Assembly (NCBI GenBank): GCA_019694215.1
Contig: JAIBCK010000029.1
Span: 1-35,688 of the forward strand
Source: Thermoflexales bacterium
Lineage (GTDB): Bacteria > Chloroflexota > Anaerolineae > J036 > Brachytrichaceae
Direction: 5' to 3'
DNA length: 35,688 nt
Shown here: positions 17,070 to 26,784 of the stretch, piece by piece
How the letters are laid out: each line of letters starts with the position of its first letter
Position numbering within the stretch: the stretch's first letter is position 1
Notes under the pieces: model-generated
What the model was told of the DNA's origin: nothing
The model's input: the letters and a program-made list of their open reading frames with translations, nothing else
The model's database searches: none
Made by a program: the position numbers and the translations under genes

Positions 17070-17345
17070 TCAGTGCGTGGCGAGCACGACCATCAACAGG
17101 ATGGCGAACAGCGCCGGGGTGATGAAAATCAGCCCGTAGACGATCTTCTCGTAGCGCAGGTGCATGAAATACAACGCGACCAGCGCGGCCTTGACAAAGG
17201 AGATCGCCAGCAGCGCCGGCACCAGAAGGTTGCGCGGCACGCCCAGCAGGGTCGCACCGACCTCCACGATCGTGGCAATGAACAGGATGACGTAGACGGC
17301 GACCGGACTGGTGTAGCGGGCGGGATGCGCCTCGGTGTGTTCCAT
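17070..17345 (-). CDS. Cytochrome c oxidase subunit IV (prokaryotic type)
   Basis: A 91-residue inner-membrane protein with three predicted helices: VAVYVILFIATIVEVGATLL (about 15-34), LLVPALLAISFVKAALVALY (40-59) and IVYGLIFITPALFAILLMVV (68-87). The ALVALYFMHLRYEK loop is the hallmark of the prokaryotic COX4/CyoD-like small subunit of heme-copper oxidases. It lies 18 nt after subunit III on the same strand, in one operon. Subunits I and II are not in the window. Confidence 0.87.
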   Translation of the reverse strand: MEHTEAHPARYTSPVAVYVILFIATIVEVGATLLGVPRNLLVPALLAISFVKAALVALYFMHLRYEKIVYGLIFITPALFAILLMVVLATH

Positions 17346-17363
17346 GGATGCGCTCCTGAAGGG

Positions 17364-17960
<597 letters not shown>

Positions 17961-17970
17961 AGGAGTCGGC

Positions 17971-17976
17971 ATTCTA
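17971..17976 (-). promoter_or_regulatory. Extended -10 element of the oxidase III-IV operon, leaderless type
   Basis: Minus-strand TAGAAT preceded by TTGC (extended -10) ends 10 nt before the ATG at 17960. The spacer GCCGACTCCT has no Shine-Dalgarno sequence. Confidence 0.55.
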
Positions 17977-18023
17977 GCAAAGATCGGCCCGACGGAAACT
18001 AGAACACTTGTTCGATTCTGTGC

Positions 18024-18029
18024 TACACT
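18024..18029 (+). promoter_or_regulatory. Extended -10 element of the nitrilase-family gene
   Basis: TACACT preceded by TGTGC. Transcription would start about 45 nt before the ATG at 18082, leaving room for the AAGGGAG ribosome binding site at 18067-18073. Confidence 0.5.
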
Positions 18030-18081
18030 GCCTGCCTATCCGAAAACGCGCGCCCGCGAGGCGCTGAAGGGAGTTGCACAC

Positions 18082-18894
18082 ATGCGTGAAGTTACTGTCG
18101 CTGTCGTTCAGATGGATACCCGGCTCGGTGAGACCGATGTCAACCTGGCCAAGATGGGCGAGCTCGCCCGCCAGGTCGTGGCCAAGCAGCGCGTTGACGT
18201 CATCCTGTATCCCGAACTCAGCACGACCGGGTCGGACTGCGGGGCACGTTTCGTCGAGCTCAACCAGCGCGTGCCGGGGCCGTCCGTCAACGTCGTCGCA
18301 CAACGGGCGCAGGATACGGCCACGCACATCGCCTTCGGCATCCCGACCAAAGAGCGGGTCGAGTCGATCGCCTTCAACTCGCAGGTCTTGATCGGGCCGG
18401 AGGGCGACCTGGTCGCCCACTACCGCAAGGTCCACCTGCGCGGGATCGAACAGACGCTGTTCCGGCCAGGTTTCAAGCTCGAACCCGTCGACACGCCGCT
18501 TGGGGCCATTGGCATGCAGATTGGCTGGGACGTGTGTTTCCCCGAGGGCATCCGCAGTCTGTGCATGGACGGCGCGGAGCTGATCCTGGTCTCGGCAGCG
18601 TGGGACCGCGAACACGCCGACGAATGGCGCACCTTTCTGTCGGCGCGCGCGGCGGAGAACGCCTGCTTCATCTGCGCGGCCAACCGCATCGGCGAGGAAC
18701 CTGGCATGACCTTCTGCGGCGAAAGCATGATCCTTGGCCCGCGCGGTCAGGTGCTGGTCGATCTCGATGACCGCACCGAGGGTTTCATCATCGCCAAGCT
18801 GGCGCTCGATGAGACGCGCCGCGTGCGCGAGGAAACGCAGATCTTCCAGACCCGCCAGCCGCTCAGCTACCGCAGCCTGGTCCGTAAGTACTGA
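18082..18894 (+). CDS. Nitrilase-family carbon-nitrogen hydrolase
   Basis: A cytoplasmic amidase/nitrilase superfamily enzyme that hydrolyses a carbon-nitrogen bond in an amide or N-carbamoyl compound; the substrate cannot be predicted. The 270-residue protein has the Glu-Lys-Cys triad in typical settings: YPELSTTG (E45), HYRKVHLRG (K116) and GWDVCFPEG (C152). A further conserved element is AAWDREHADEWRTFLSARA. The start at 18082 is supported by AAGGGAG 8 nt upstream and by family alignment of VTVAVVQMDTRLG. The following lipoprotein gene has its own -10 element. Confidence 0.9.
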   Translation: MREVTVAVVQMDTRLGETDVNLAKMGELARQVVAKQRVDVILYPELSTTGSDCGARFVELNQRVPGPSVNVVAQRAQDTATHIAFGIPTKERVESIAFNSQVLIGPEGDLVAHYRKVHLRGIEQTLFRPGFKLEPVDTPLGAIGMQIGWDVCFPEGIRSLCMDGAELILVSAAWDREHADEWRTFLSARAAENACFICAANRIGEEPGMTFCGESMILGPRGQVLVDLDDRTEGFIIAKLALDETRRVREETQIFQTRQPLSYRSLVRKY

Positions 18895-18900
18895 AACGCC

Positions 18901-18906
18901 TACAAT
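18901..18906 (+). promoter_or_regulatory. -10 element of the lipoprotein gene, leaderless type
   Basis: TACAAT ends 7 nt before the ATG at 18914. The spacer CCGGGGG is G-rich but too close to the start to act as a normal ribosome binding site. Confidence 0.5.
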
Positions 18907-18913
18907 CCGGGGG

Positions 18914-19927
18914 ATGAAGGGATACCGTGTCCCCGCCCCAGGGCCGAGGGCCCTTGCGCTCGTCGCCTGCCTGACGCTGGTCGCCTGTGGCGGGGCAGCG
19001 ACACCGCCTACGGCGCCGCCCACGGCGCCGCCCACGGTGCGTCCAACGGTGACGGCGACCGCCGAGGCGCCGGCGACGCCCGAGGCGACGGCGACCGCCG
19101 AGGCGACCGCATCCGCTGTGACGCCTGAGCCGACCCAGCCCGCGACGGCGGCCCCAACCGCGGTCCCGACGCAGGTGCCGACCGTGGCGGCTTCGACCGT
19201 CGCGGCTCCCACGCCGACACTTGTTCCCACCCCTGCCCCGCCCAAGGCCAGCGCGCTACCTGCCGGCGCTGCGCAGGCCTATTTCGTCGATGCCAGCAAC
19301 CTGCTGGCCAATGCCTCACCACTGACGTGGAAGGTGCGCGACCTGCCGACCGGCATGCAGGCGCAGACCATCCCCGGGGCCGTGCCCGGCCAGGTGAGCG
19401 TGCTGCTGCAAAGCGATTGCGAGCAAGCGCCCGGCCCGGTGACAGCCGCACTCGAAGCGACCGTCGCCGAAACCTTTGTCATCACCCGTCTGACCCTGGC
19501 CATTGGGCCGGCCCTTGCCCCGGCCCGCGAAGGCGCCTTTGTTGTCAACGCCGGCACGGATGGATACAGCATCCGGCGCGGTGGCCCGAGCACGCTGCGC
19601 AGCGGGCCCGGCCTTGTGCTGGTTTTCTGCAAAACGCAAACGGGCAAGACATTGACCGCCCTCGTGTCACAGGCAAAGATCGCATCCGGTCTGCCCCTCT
19701 CGCCCCCACCGGCGCTGAGCCTGATCCGCGTGTATGGCTGGCCGACACCGCGCGAGCTGCAGACCACGGGGCTTTCGGTCAATTCCGTCGAGGTGGCGCG
19801 CGAGGACGCCGGCCGCGTGAGCGTGGTGATCGAGCCCGGCGTGTATCTGCTGGTCGCGGATGTCTCACCGCTCGTCGCCGAGGGCCGCCGGCCATACACG
19901 GTCACGCTGAGCGTCGAGATGCGCTAA
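18914..19927 (+). CDS. Putative lipoprotein with Pro/Thr/Ala-rich linker
   Basis: A secreted, lipid-anchored protein of unknown function, 337 residues. The N-terminus has a signal peptide (PRALALVACLTLVAC) ending in a lipobox LVAC with C25 as the lipidation site. Residues about 28-115 are a low-complexity Pro/Thr/Ala linker (for example PPTAPPTAPPTVRPTVTAT). The C-terminal ~215 residues form a globular, beta-rich domain with two cysteines (in LLQSDCEQAP and LVFCKT) that could pair. I do not recognise that domain. Start chosen at 18914 because it opens the signal peptide; the longer open frame upstream overlaps the nitrilase gene. Confidence 0.82.
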   Translation: MKGYRVPAPGPRALALVACLTLVACGGAATPPTAPPTAPPTVRPTVTATAEAPATPEATATAEATASAVTPEPTQPATAAPTAVPTQVPTVAASTVAAPTPTLVPTPAPPKASALPAGAAQAYFVDASNLLANASPLTWKVRDLPTGMQAQTIPGAVPGQVSVLLQSDCEQAPGPVTAALEATVAETFVITRLTLAIGPALAPAREGAFVVNAGTDGYSIRRGGPSTLRSGPGLVLVFCKTQTGKTLTALVSQAKIASGLPLSPPPALSLIRVYGWPTPRELQTTGLSVNSVEVAREDAGRVSVVIEPGVYLLVADVSPLVAEGRRPYTVTLSVEMR

Positions 19928-19941
19928 ACGGCCGCACAGAC

Positions 19942-19983
19942 GGAAAGAGCGACGCCCCGGGGGAGGGGGCCATCGCTCCTTCC
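19942..19983. terminator. Possible bidirectional hairpin between convergent genes
   Basis: GGAAAGAGCGA (19942-19952) pairs with TCGCTCCTTCC (19973-19983) with one mismatch. It lies in the 143-bp gap between two convergent genes. No strong U-tract follows, so termination is likely but not certain. Confidence 0.45.
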
Positions 19984-20070
19984 GAATCCCCCCACGGGAC
20001 TGGAACGGTTCATCGCCGCCCAGCCCCGCAGACTGGCGAGACAATCGCCCGACGCACAACGTCATTCTGC

Positions 20071-23037
20071 TTACTTCGGTCCGACAGATGTTCCGGGCTG
20101 GCCGGCACCCTCAGCGCGCAGCGACGCCCAGGCGGCCTGCACTTCCGCATGCTCCGGTGGAACCCGGGTGAAGGCGGCCCGGGCCTCCGCGCCGCGGATG
20201 CGAACAGCACGCCGGTCCAGGGCGGCGAGCGCCGAGCGGGCGATCTCGCGCGCCCGCGGATCACCCGCGGCCGACGCACAACGCAGCACGATGGCATGCA
20301 CCCAGAGCGGTGCGCGCGGCTCGTCCAGCACTGCGACTGCGGCCCCCAGCAGCTGCGGATCGGGCGCCTCACCTGCCGCGTGGGCGAAGCCGAGCTCCAG
20401 GGCTGCGAGGCCGCTGCGAGCCGCGCCTGCCGGCGGGAGCTGCGCCTGCGCCCGAGCCAACGCCTGGCGACCGGCGACCACGTCGCCGGAGGCCAGACAG
20501 GCCCGCGCCACAAGGACCTCGAGGCGAGCGGCAACGGGCGATAGGCCGAGCCCGAGCGCGCCGGGGAGGGCCTCGCTGGCGTGCTGACACGCAGCAGCCG
20601 CATCACCCATCGCCAGGCTACGCAGGGCGGCCACCTCGGAGAGCAGGACCAGCCCGCGACGGTAGCCGATTTCCTGCGCCTGAGCGCGTGCGGCGTCCAA
20701 CACCCGGCCAGCCTCCGCATAGCCGCCCAATGCCACCTGTGCCTCGGCAAGGTTGCACCCGGCAATCGCCTGCAGTTGCCGCTCGCCAGTATCGATGGCA
20801 ATCTCCAGGGCGCGGGCCGCGTAGTCACGCGCCAGCTCCAGATCGCCATCTTCAAACGCGGACCCACCCTCGTTGATCAGGATGCGCGCCTCGGCCGCGC
20901 GCTGACCGGTCTGTTTGACGATGGCGCGTGCCTCGGTGAAGTAGCGCTCGGCGGTGTCGAAGTGGTGCTGGTCGCTGGCGATGACGCCGGCATCGACCAG
21001 GATCTGTGCCTCACCCCGAAGGTCGGCGACGGACCGCGCCCGCGCCAGCGCGGCGGCCATGCCGGCCTCGGCATCGGCAAGGTCGCCACTTGACCAACTG
21101 AGCAATGCAAGCTGCTGAAGCGCGCGCGCTTCCGTGGCACCCTGGCCCTGGCGGCGGCTGAGCTCGAGCGCCTGATCGAGCGCGGCATGGCAGGCCTCGC
21201 GTTCGCCCAGGCGGAAGTGCGCGCGTGCCGCCAGCAGGAGGGCGTCGGCGCGTCGTTCGGGCGTGGTCACCGCTGCGGCCGTGGTGATGGCGGCCGCGTA
21301 GTCGCCGGTCTGGACCGAAAGCTGCGTCGAGCGCAGGCGCACCTCGTCGCGCAGCGTCGCATCCTCCGGAACGCGGGCGATGCGATCGAGGGCCTCCAGG
21401 TCTTCGCGCTGGGCGCTTCGCCGACCAAGCACCTCGAGCACGCGCTCGCGCGCGAGGAGGGCATCCCGACGTTCCGCCTTCAAGCCGTCGTCGCACAAAG
21501 CCAACAAGCGGTCAAAGAAGGCCAGGGCGGCCTCGTTGGCGTAGGCGCCCGCCGCCTGCTGGCCCGCGCGGAGCAGATACAAACGCGCCTTGTCGTCCAG
21601 TCCGGCCGCCTCGAAGTGCCGCGCCAGCACGGGCGCGATCACGTCACTCTCGCTTGCGTGAAGCTGTTCGAGCGACAAACCCACGGCCTCATGGAGATAG
21701 GAGCGTTCGACGCGATCGAGGTTGTCGTAGAGATAGCGTTGGACGAGCTGGTGGGTGAAGCGATACCGTGAGGCGCGACGGTTGCCGATTCTTCGCGCAT
21801 CATCCCCCCTCACCAGCTTGTGCTCCGTCTGTAGCGCGCCGCTCAGCGTCCGAATCAGGCTGAGCGGCTCGACACGCAGTCGCTCGGCGATGATCTCGGC
21901 GGTGAAAACCTCCCCTTCCACGGCGGCGCAGTTGAGGATGTCGCGCAGGTCGGCGGGCAAGCCGGCCAGACGGGCGGCGATGACGCCTTCGACACGGGCC
22001 GGGATGATCGACCAGTCCAACGCTTTGGATTCACACCAGGCCCCGCTCGCATCCCGCTCGAGCAACCCGCGCTGCTGGAGGTCGCGCAGGAGCTCGATGG
22101 TGAAGAGGGGGTTGCCTTCGGTGTGTTTGTAGAGTTCCTCCCGAAAGGCGGGGCTCAGGTGGTTCGGCTCGGTCTCCAGAAAGGCGTCGACGAACTGGCG
22201 ACCGCGCGCATCGACGACCGCGCCGAGATCGAGCACGACTTCACCGCGGTTGCGTTGGGTCTCGCGAACCACGCGCTCCAACGCCTGCTGCCGCTCGTCG
22301 GTGGTCGAGAGCGGGCGGTAGGCGGCGATCAAGAGCAGGCGCACATCACTGATGCGACGGACCAGCCGAAAGAGCAGATCGATCGAGGCGGCATCGGCCC
22401 AGTGCAGATCATCCAGCACGATGACGAGCGGCAGCCGGATGGCGATGTCGCGCAGGACGTTGACGAACTGCTCGATCATCTGGTCCTGGGTGAGGGTGGT
22501 CGCGCTCAGCGCCTCGCGGGCCCCCGCCTTCGTGGTGATGTGCTTCTTCAGTTTGTCACGCAGGCCGATCTGATCCAGCACGAAGTCACCCAGACGGGCC
22601 AGAAAGGGTGTCCCAGGCAGAAAGACGCCGACGAGGTCCGGGCCAAACTTGGCCACGGCTTCGGTGACCAGCCGGATGGCCTTGAGCAGGCGCACCTCAT
22701 TCTCGTGCTTGGCGCGCGCCGCAACCGCCTTGCCGCTGGTGGACGCCGTCAGCGAGGTCAGGACCTCGCGAAACGGCGCATAGGGAGTATCCGCCCCACC
22801 CTGCGCGTCGCAGCTCCCGGCAGCGATCAGCAGCTCGGGATGGCGGGCCTGCGCAAGACGCTGAAAGGCTTCGGACAGCGCGGTCTTGCCGGTGCCCGCC
22901 TCGCCCGCAATGTAGCAAACCTGCCCGCGTCCGGCCAGCGCCTGATCGAGCAGGGCGTTCAGCCGTGCCAGCTCGGCATCGCGCGCGACGAGGACGGGCG
23001 CAGGTCTGCCGCCGGCCGCGGACGTTTCGTCAGCCAC
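20071..23037 (-). CDS. STAND/AAA_16-type ATPase with C-terminal helical (TPR-like) repeats
   Basis: A 988-residue signalling ATPase of the MalT/AfsR/predicted-ATPase kind. An N-terminal ATPase domain carries VARDAELARLNALLDQAL, Walker A AGEAGTGKTAL (K51) and Walker B LPLVIVLDDLHWAD near residues 203-216. These are followed by a RLVRRISDVRLLLIAAYRP sensor strand and a winged-helix-like region with FTHQLVQRYLYDNL. From about residue 500 to the end come Ala/Leu/Arg-rich helix pairs (for example AEARILINEGGSAFEDGDLE) that look like TPR-type repeats. No DNA-binding or cyclase domain is seen. The GTG start at 23037 overlaps the stop of the small basic protein gene by 8 nt, so the two are translationally coupled. 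In known STAND systems such proteins sense a ligand and drive an effector; here the caspase is the candidate partner. Confidence 0.87.
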   Translation of the reverse strand: MADETSAAGGRPAPVLVARDAELARLNALLDQALAGRGQVCYIAGEAGTGKTALSEAFQRLAQARHPELLIAAGSCDAQGGADTPYAPFREVLTSLTASTSGKAVAARAKHENEVRLLKAIRLVTEAVAKFGPDLVGVFLPGTPFLARLGDFVLDQIGLRDKLKKHITTKAGAREALSATTLTQDQMIEQFVNVLRDIAIRLPLVIVLDDLHWADAASIDLLFRLVRRISDVRLLLIAAYRPLSTTDERQQALERVVRETQRNRGEVVLDLGAVVDARGRQFVDAFLETEPNHLSPAFREELYKHTEGNPLFTIELLRDLQQRGLLERDASGAWCESKALDWSIIPARVEGVIAARLAGLPADLRDILNCAAVEGEVFTAEIIAERLRVEPLSLIRTLSGALQTEHKLVRGDDARRIGNRRASRYRFTHQLVQRYLYDNLDRVERSYLHEAVGLSLEQLHASESDVIAPVLARHFEAAGLDDKARLYLLRAGQQAAGAYANEAALAFFDRLLALCDDGLKAERRDALLARERVLEVLGRRSAQREDLEALDRIARVPEDATLRDEVRLRSTQLSVQTGDYAAAITTAAAVTTPERRADALLLAARAHFRLGEREACHAALDQALELSRRQGQGATEARALQQLALLSWSSGDLADAEAGMAAALARARSVADLRGEAQILVDAGVIASDQHHFDTAERYFTEARAIVKQTGQRAAEARILINEGGSAFEDGDLELARDYAARALEIAIDTGERQLQAIAGCNLAEAQVALGGYAEAGRVLDAARAQAQEIGYRRGLVLLSEVAALRSLAMGDAAAACQHASEALPGALGLGLSPVAARLEVLVARACLASGDVVAGRQALARAQAQLPPAGAARSGLAALELGFAHAAGEAPDPQLLGAAVAVLDEPRAPLWVHAIVLRCASAAGDPRAREIARSALAALDRRAVRIRGAEARAAFTRVPPEHAEVQAAWASLRAEGAGQPGTSVGPK

Positions 23038-23248
23038 CGCCGCTGACCGGCGCTGCCTTGTCGCCACCCACCGAGCGGTCCCCGCGCGCGGCCCTGGGAT
23101 CCAGCTTGAGGGGCGCAGGCTCGGTGCCCGGCGCCGGAACTGCCGCCGTGATGGCTGGCTTCCTTGCCACGGGTTTCTTCGCCGCCGGTTTCTTCGCGGC
23201 GGGCTTCTTCGCCACAGGCTTTCGGGTTGATGATTTCGGTTGTGCCAT
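23030..23248 (-). CDS. Small Lys/Ala/Pro-rich (histone H1 tail-like) protein
   Basis: A 72-residue, very basic low-complexity protein. Residues 10-31 repeat the unit PVAKKP/PAAKKP/PVARKP, like histone H1 or AlgP tails. A Pro/Ala linker follows, then a charged end (DPRAARGDRSVGGDK) and a Gly-rich stop. No fold or membrane segment is evident. The second ATG (23248) is chosen over the one two codons earlier because AGGAG lies 7 nt from it but only 1 nt from the first. The gene sits 72 nt after the caspase gene and overlaps the ATPase start. It may bind nucleic acid or serve as a regulator or substrate in the module; this is inference. Confidence 0.72.
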   Translation of the reverse strand: MAQPKSSTRKPVAKKPAAKKPAAKKPVARKPAITAAVPAPGTEPAPLKLDPRAARGDRSVGGDKAAPVSGGG

Positions 23249-23320
23249 TTCCATTCTCCTGATCTTGAGGAATTGTTGCAATCGACCCGCAACCGACGCG
23301 TGCCGGGCGGGTCGAATCAC

Positions 23321-26300
23321 TCACTTGCGAAACACGACCAGACGAAAGAGATCGCCATAGACGCGGACTGAGGGGACCTGGCGCCCATCCGACCAGCCCC
23401 GCACGATGCGCTGGGTATTGTCGATCAGCTGAAGCACCGAGACTTCAGCACCAGCCGGGTTCTGCTCCATCGTGTCCAGAATCGCCTTTGTGAACAGGCC
23501 ATGCCCAAACGGCTCGTGCTCGAGCGCCAGCTCATTTTTCTGGGTGGCGCTGAAGATGGTCTGGGCGCGCTCGTTGATCGCCATCAGGCGCTTGAACATC
23601 TCCTCCGGGCGCAGGTTGCTGACCGCAGCCGCCCCGGCCAGCCCGGCGTGGCAGGCGTCGATGAGCATGACCAGCTCAGTCGGAAAGGCGGTGACGATAT
23701 CGCCCAACGTAAGAAAATCCAGACCTGTCTCCGCGGGTTGGTCGAAGTCGAAGTCATGGTTCCAGAAGAAAAAGCGATCATCGCGGGTCTGAACGCCGTG
23801 GCCGGCCAGCGCGATGACCGTGACATCGCGATTGGACCGGCTGCCCCCGGGCCGTGCGCCCCGCTCGGCGACCGCTGCACGCAGCTCGTCCAGCGCGGCA
23901 CGAATCCCGGACAACGTCGCATGTTCATCCGTCAAGAGCCAGACCCGGGTCGCGCCAAACAGCCCGCCGCGCTGCTTGACCAGGGTTTCACTGATCGAGA
24001 CGGCATCCGCAGCTGCAAAACGCAGCGGCTGATACGGCCCACTCGGCTTTTGGATCTTTGACACGCCGATGGCAAGGATGAAGAGGTGCGGCCGATCGTT
24101 GTTGTCAGCCGGGGCGGCCAGCGCGGTGGGGGCCGGGGCATCCGTGGCCCGCGCGGCATTTCGGGGAACCGCCGGCGTCGTCTGCTTTGCGCGCGCGACC
24201 GGCTGCGGCTGGGCATCGGGGCGCACTTCGAAGGCATACACTGGCACGGCAGCGGCCCCACGCCCCGCCCACACCTCAAACTGGCGCGGGGTGCGGTGCA
24301 GCGGCACGGTGATGCGAACGTGGCGGCCGCGTCGGTGGAGCTCGGTGCGTATCTTGCGGCCCTCCCTGCGCAAGTGGATGGGCAGGCGCGCGGGCGCGTC
24401 GGCCGACAGGACAAACTCGATGGTCAACCGCCGCCCCCGCAGCAGGCCCAGCACACCCGGCACTGCCACGGCCTGCGGCGGCCTATCGGGGACGGGCAGG
24501 GCAATCGGCATCATCGCCGAAGGTGCGGCGCTGGTGTCACCCGGGGCAGCTTGCGCCGCGATGGCCTGTTCGGGCGGGGTGTGGCGGCGCAGGTGTAGTA
24601 TCACCGGTGTGCTTTTCGCCCCGTTCCCCTCGGCCAGAACACGCACAAGATTCTCGCCCGCTGTGAGCGGGACCTTCACCGACTGGAAGGTGTGCGCATC
24701 TGGTCGGTTGACGGCATCCTCCCAGACCAGCACATCGTTACAGATCACCCAGACACGCCGAACCGGCGAGCCGCCCGGCCTGACCTCGATGTCCAGCGGG
24801 ACGAAGGACTCCTCGAAGTCCGAGAAGGTCAGCCCGTGTACTTCGACCACCGGCGGGAGGAGGGCCTGCAGATCAGGGAGCACAAGGCCGGAAAACGCCA
24901 ACGCGCGCTGCTCACTCCCGGTTGCCAGGATGGCCCGAATCAGGCTGGGGCGATACAGATGGCGCACAAAACGATCATTTGGAACGAACTGCGCCTCCTG
25001 CGCATCACCCTGGTTGAGGTGGTAGCCGACGTGACAATCGCCCCCGGCGCTCGCATCGAAGAAGCCATGCTCAGACCACAGCACCCATTCGTCGTTCGCG
25101 CCCACAAACAAGTTGAGCGCGGGTTGGCGGGTCGCGGCGGCCAGATCGGCAAGATCGGGCAGATACCACAGGCGCAAGACCTGGTCGATCCCACCCGTGA
25201 TCAGCCAGTCGCCTGCCACGGCATGGTCGCGCAGGCCGGCCTCGTGGCCGCGCAGTGCGCAATGGTCGGGGGCGGATGGACCGGACGGCGGCACAGCAGC
25301 GGGCGGGCCGGCAATGAACAACGTTCCATTATTGTCACCTGTCACCACCCGGCCATCGGGCAGAAAACCAAAGGTTCGCACATCGCTACGCTCGCCGCCC
25401 ACCTCATCGATGGGAAAGCCCTGCGGTTGGAGGATCACCCGACCCTGTTCGACGACCAACCGTTGGCCGTCCCTTTCGACGACGGCCCGCTGAAAGGGGG
25501 ATGCGCCGGTCACCGGCAATGGCGCAACGCTGCTGATGGACAGATCGAAGCGCAGCTCGAGCGGGGCCGCGTTGCCGGCGTGGTCAGGGGCGGTATTGCC
25601 CAGCGCAACGACGGGGGGCGCATGCTCGTCGTTGGCAAGCGCGCCGACGGCATAGATCTTGCGCCCAACGCCGCGCACCCACCACTGCGTCTCGCCGAAG
25701 CGCCCGTCGTCGTGCCAGACGTGCAGGTCGTTGCCGGGTCCGCCGGCGCTCACGGCCAGCCCATCATCGAGAAAGCCGACGGCCTCCGCGGCGCCGCCAT
25801 GCTGCGAGTAGACGGCTCGCGGTGAGTAGTCGGACTGGCCATCAAAAACGAGCACGGGCGCGCCGCACTCGTCGTCACTCGTGCCAACGATGAGCCGGTC
25901 GTCCGCTGCAAAGGCCAGCTCGGCCGGTTTGCAGCCGACCACGAGCGGCGACCGAACCGGCTCGAGATCGAAATCGTAGAGATACACCCGCGGCTGATAC
26001 AGCCCCGCAATGGCCAGGTGCCGGGTGCCTACCGCGATGCGGCCGGCCCGATCACCGTCGGGAAGGTCGAGCTTCCGGCGCAGGGCAAAGCCCTGCGGCT
26101 CGATGTCGTGCAGGGTGACTGCGCCAGCTTCACCCCACGCGCCCACGACCAGACGTGGCTGCGCATCCCGCTCGATCACGGCGAGGCGACGGGGCTCGCC
26201 GGCGAGCGGCTCGCAAGTCAGACGTGGCCGCGCGTCCGGCAAAAGCAGGGCCTCTACATCGAAGAGACGCAGCTGGCGCGAGACCGAGTCCACGACCACG

Positions 26301-26743
26301 ATGGCATCCAGCGAGAGCGAATAGCACAGCGTACTGATCCAACCCAGGCCCGCCTGTGCGATGCGCTGATTGCCGGTTTGAAGGTCGAAGATGCGCAGCG
26401 TGGCCGAGAGCGGCTCCGAGCCGTATGACGCCGACGAATGCGAGACAGGCCCCCATGGGGCATAGGCCACATCGCCCTCGACGTTGCGGGTGACCACGAA
26501 GAGCTCCTGCCGCCCAAAACGCCAGGCCATGCGGACAAACTCACCCACCCGGCCGGGCCCGATCTGCCACAACAACGTGCGTTCGAGACGGTGCCCTTCC
26601 AGGTCCCACACGCGCACGGTCTTGTCGCGCCCGGCGGTGAGCAGGCGCGACTGACCGGCCAGCGGCAACAGCGACTCGATGGGTGCGCTGTGCGTTCCGG
26701 TCTCGATTCGAAAGAAAACATTCTGGTTTGCCTGATGCGTCAC
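23321..26743 (-). CDS. WD40-repeat/caspase-like (peptidase C14) protein
   Basis: A 1140-residue prokaryotic metacaspase-like protein. The N-terminal ~600 residues are beta-propeller-like with WD40 units, the clearest being LLTAGRDKTVRVWDLEG near residue 40. Another is GDWLITGGIDQVLRLWYLPD. Residues about 635-720 resemble an Ig-like domain (PVRRVWVICNDVLVWED). A Pro/Ala linker leads to the C-terminal caspase domain starting at HLFILAIGVSKIQ, with catalytic His in IALAGHGVQ (H982) and Cys in MLIDACHAGL (C1031). Such enzymes usually cleave after Arg or Lys. No signal peptide is seen, so it is probably cytoplasmic. The start is a GTG at 26743 with GGGGGGA 6 nt upstream; a TTG two codons earlier is less likely. 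It lies between a two-component pair and a STAND ATPase. Confidence 0.92.
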   Translation of the reverse strand: MTHQANQNVFFRIETGTHSAPIESLLPLAGQSRLLTAGRDKTVRVWDLEGHRLERTLLWQIGPGRVGEFVRMAWRFGRQELFVVTRNVEGDVAYAPWGPVSHSSASYGSEPLSATLRIFDLQTGNQRIAQAGLGWISTLCYSLSLDAIVVVDSVSRQLRLFDVEALLLPDARPRLTCEPLAGEPRRLAVIERDAQPRLVVGAWGEAGAVTLHDIEPQGFALRRKLDLPDGDRAGRIAVGTRHLAIAGLYQPRVYLYDFDLEPVRSPLVVGCKPAELAFAADDRLIVGTSDDECGAPVLVFDGQSDYSPRAVYSQHGGAAEAVGFLDDGLAVSAGGPGNDLHVWHDDGRFGETQWWVRGVGRKIYAVGALANDEHAPPVVALGNTAPDHAGNAAPLELRFDLSISSVAPLPVTGASPFQRAVVERDGQRLVVEQGRVILQPQGFPIDEVGGERSDVRTFGFLPDGRVVTGDNNGTLFIAGPPAAVPPSGPSAPDHCALRGHEAGLRDHAVAGDWLITGGIDQVLRLWYLPDLADLAAATRQPALNLFVGANDEWVLWSEHGFFDASAGGDCHVGYHLNQGDAQEAQFVPNDRFVRHLYRPSLIRAILATGSEQRALAFSGLVLPDLQALLPPVVEVHGLTFSDFEESFVPLDIEVRPGGSPVRRVWVICNDVLVWEDAVNRPDAHTFQSVKVPLTAGENLVRVLAEGNGAKSTPVILHLRRHTPPEQAIAAQAAPGDTSAAPSAMMPIALPVPDRPPQAVAVPGVLGLLRGRRLTIEFVLSADAPARLPIHLRREGRKIRTELHRRGRHVRITVPLHRTPRQFEVWAGRGAAAVPVYAFEVRPDAQPQPVARAKQTTPAVPRNAARATDAPAPTALAAPADNNDRPHLFILAIGVSKIQKPSGPYQPLRFAAADAVSISETLVKQRGGLFGATRVWLLTDEHATLSGIRAALDELRAAVAERGARPGGSRSNRDVTVIALAGHGVQTRDDRFFFWNHDFDFDQPAETGLDFLTLGDIVTAFPTELVMLIDACHAGLAGAAAVSNLRPEEMFKRLMAINERAQTIFSATQKNELALEHEPFGHGLFTKAILDTMEQNPAGAEVSVLQLIDNTQRIVRGWSDGRQVPSVRVYGDLFRLVVFRK

Positions 26744-26778
26744 AACCAATCCCCCCGATCACGCCTTTCAGCGGAAGG

Positions 26779-26784
26779 ATTATG
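26779..26784 (-). promoter_or_regulatory. Possible internal -10 element before the caspase gene
   Basis: Minus-strand CATAAT lies 35 nt before the GTG at 26743, so the caspase gene could have its own promoter as well as read-through from the kinase gene. No good -35 is visible. A T6 run (complement of 26795-26800) precedes it without a clear hairpin. Confidence 0.3.

Noticed and set aside
23150-23220. Short tandem repeats resembling a CRISPR or simple repeat array
   Set aside because: They are in-frame codon repeats for PAAKKP-type units in the basic miniprotein; there are no spacers.
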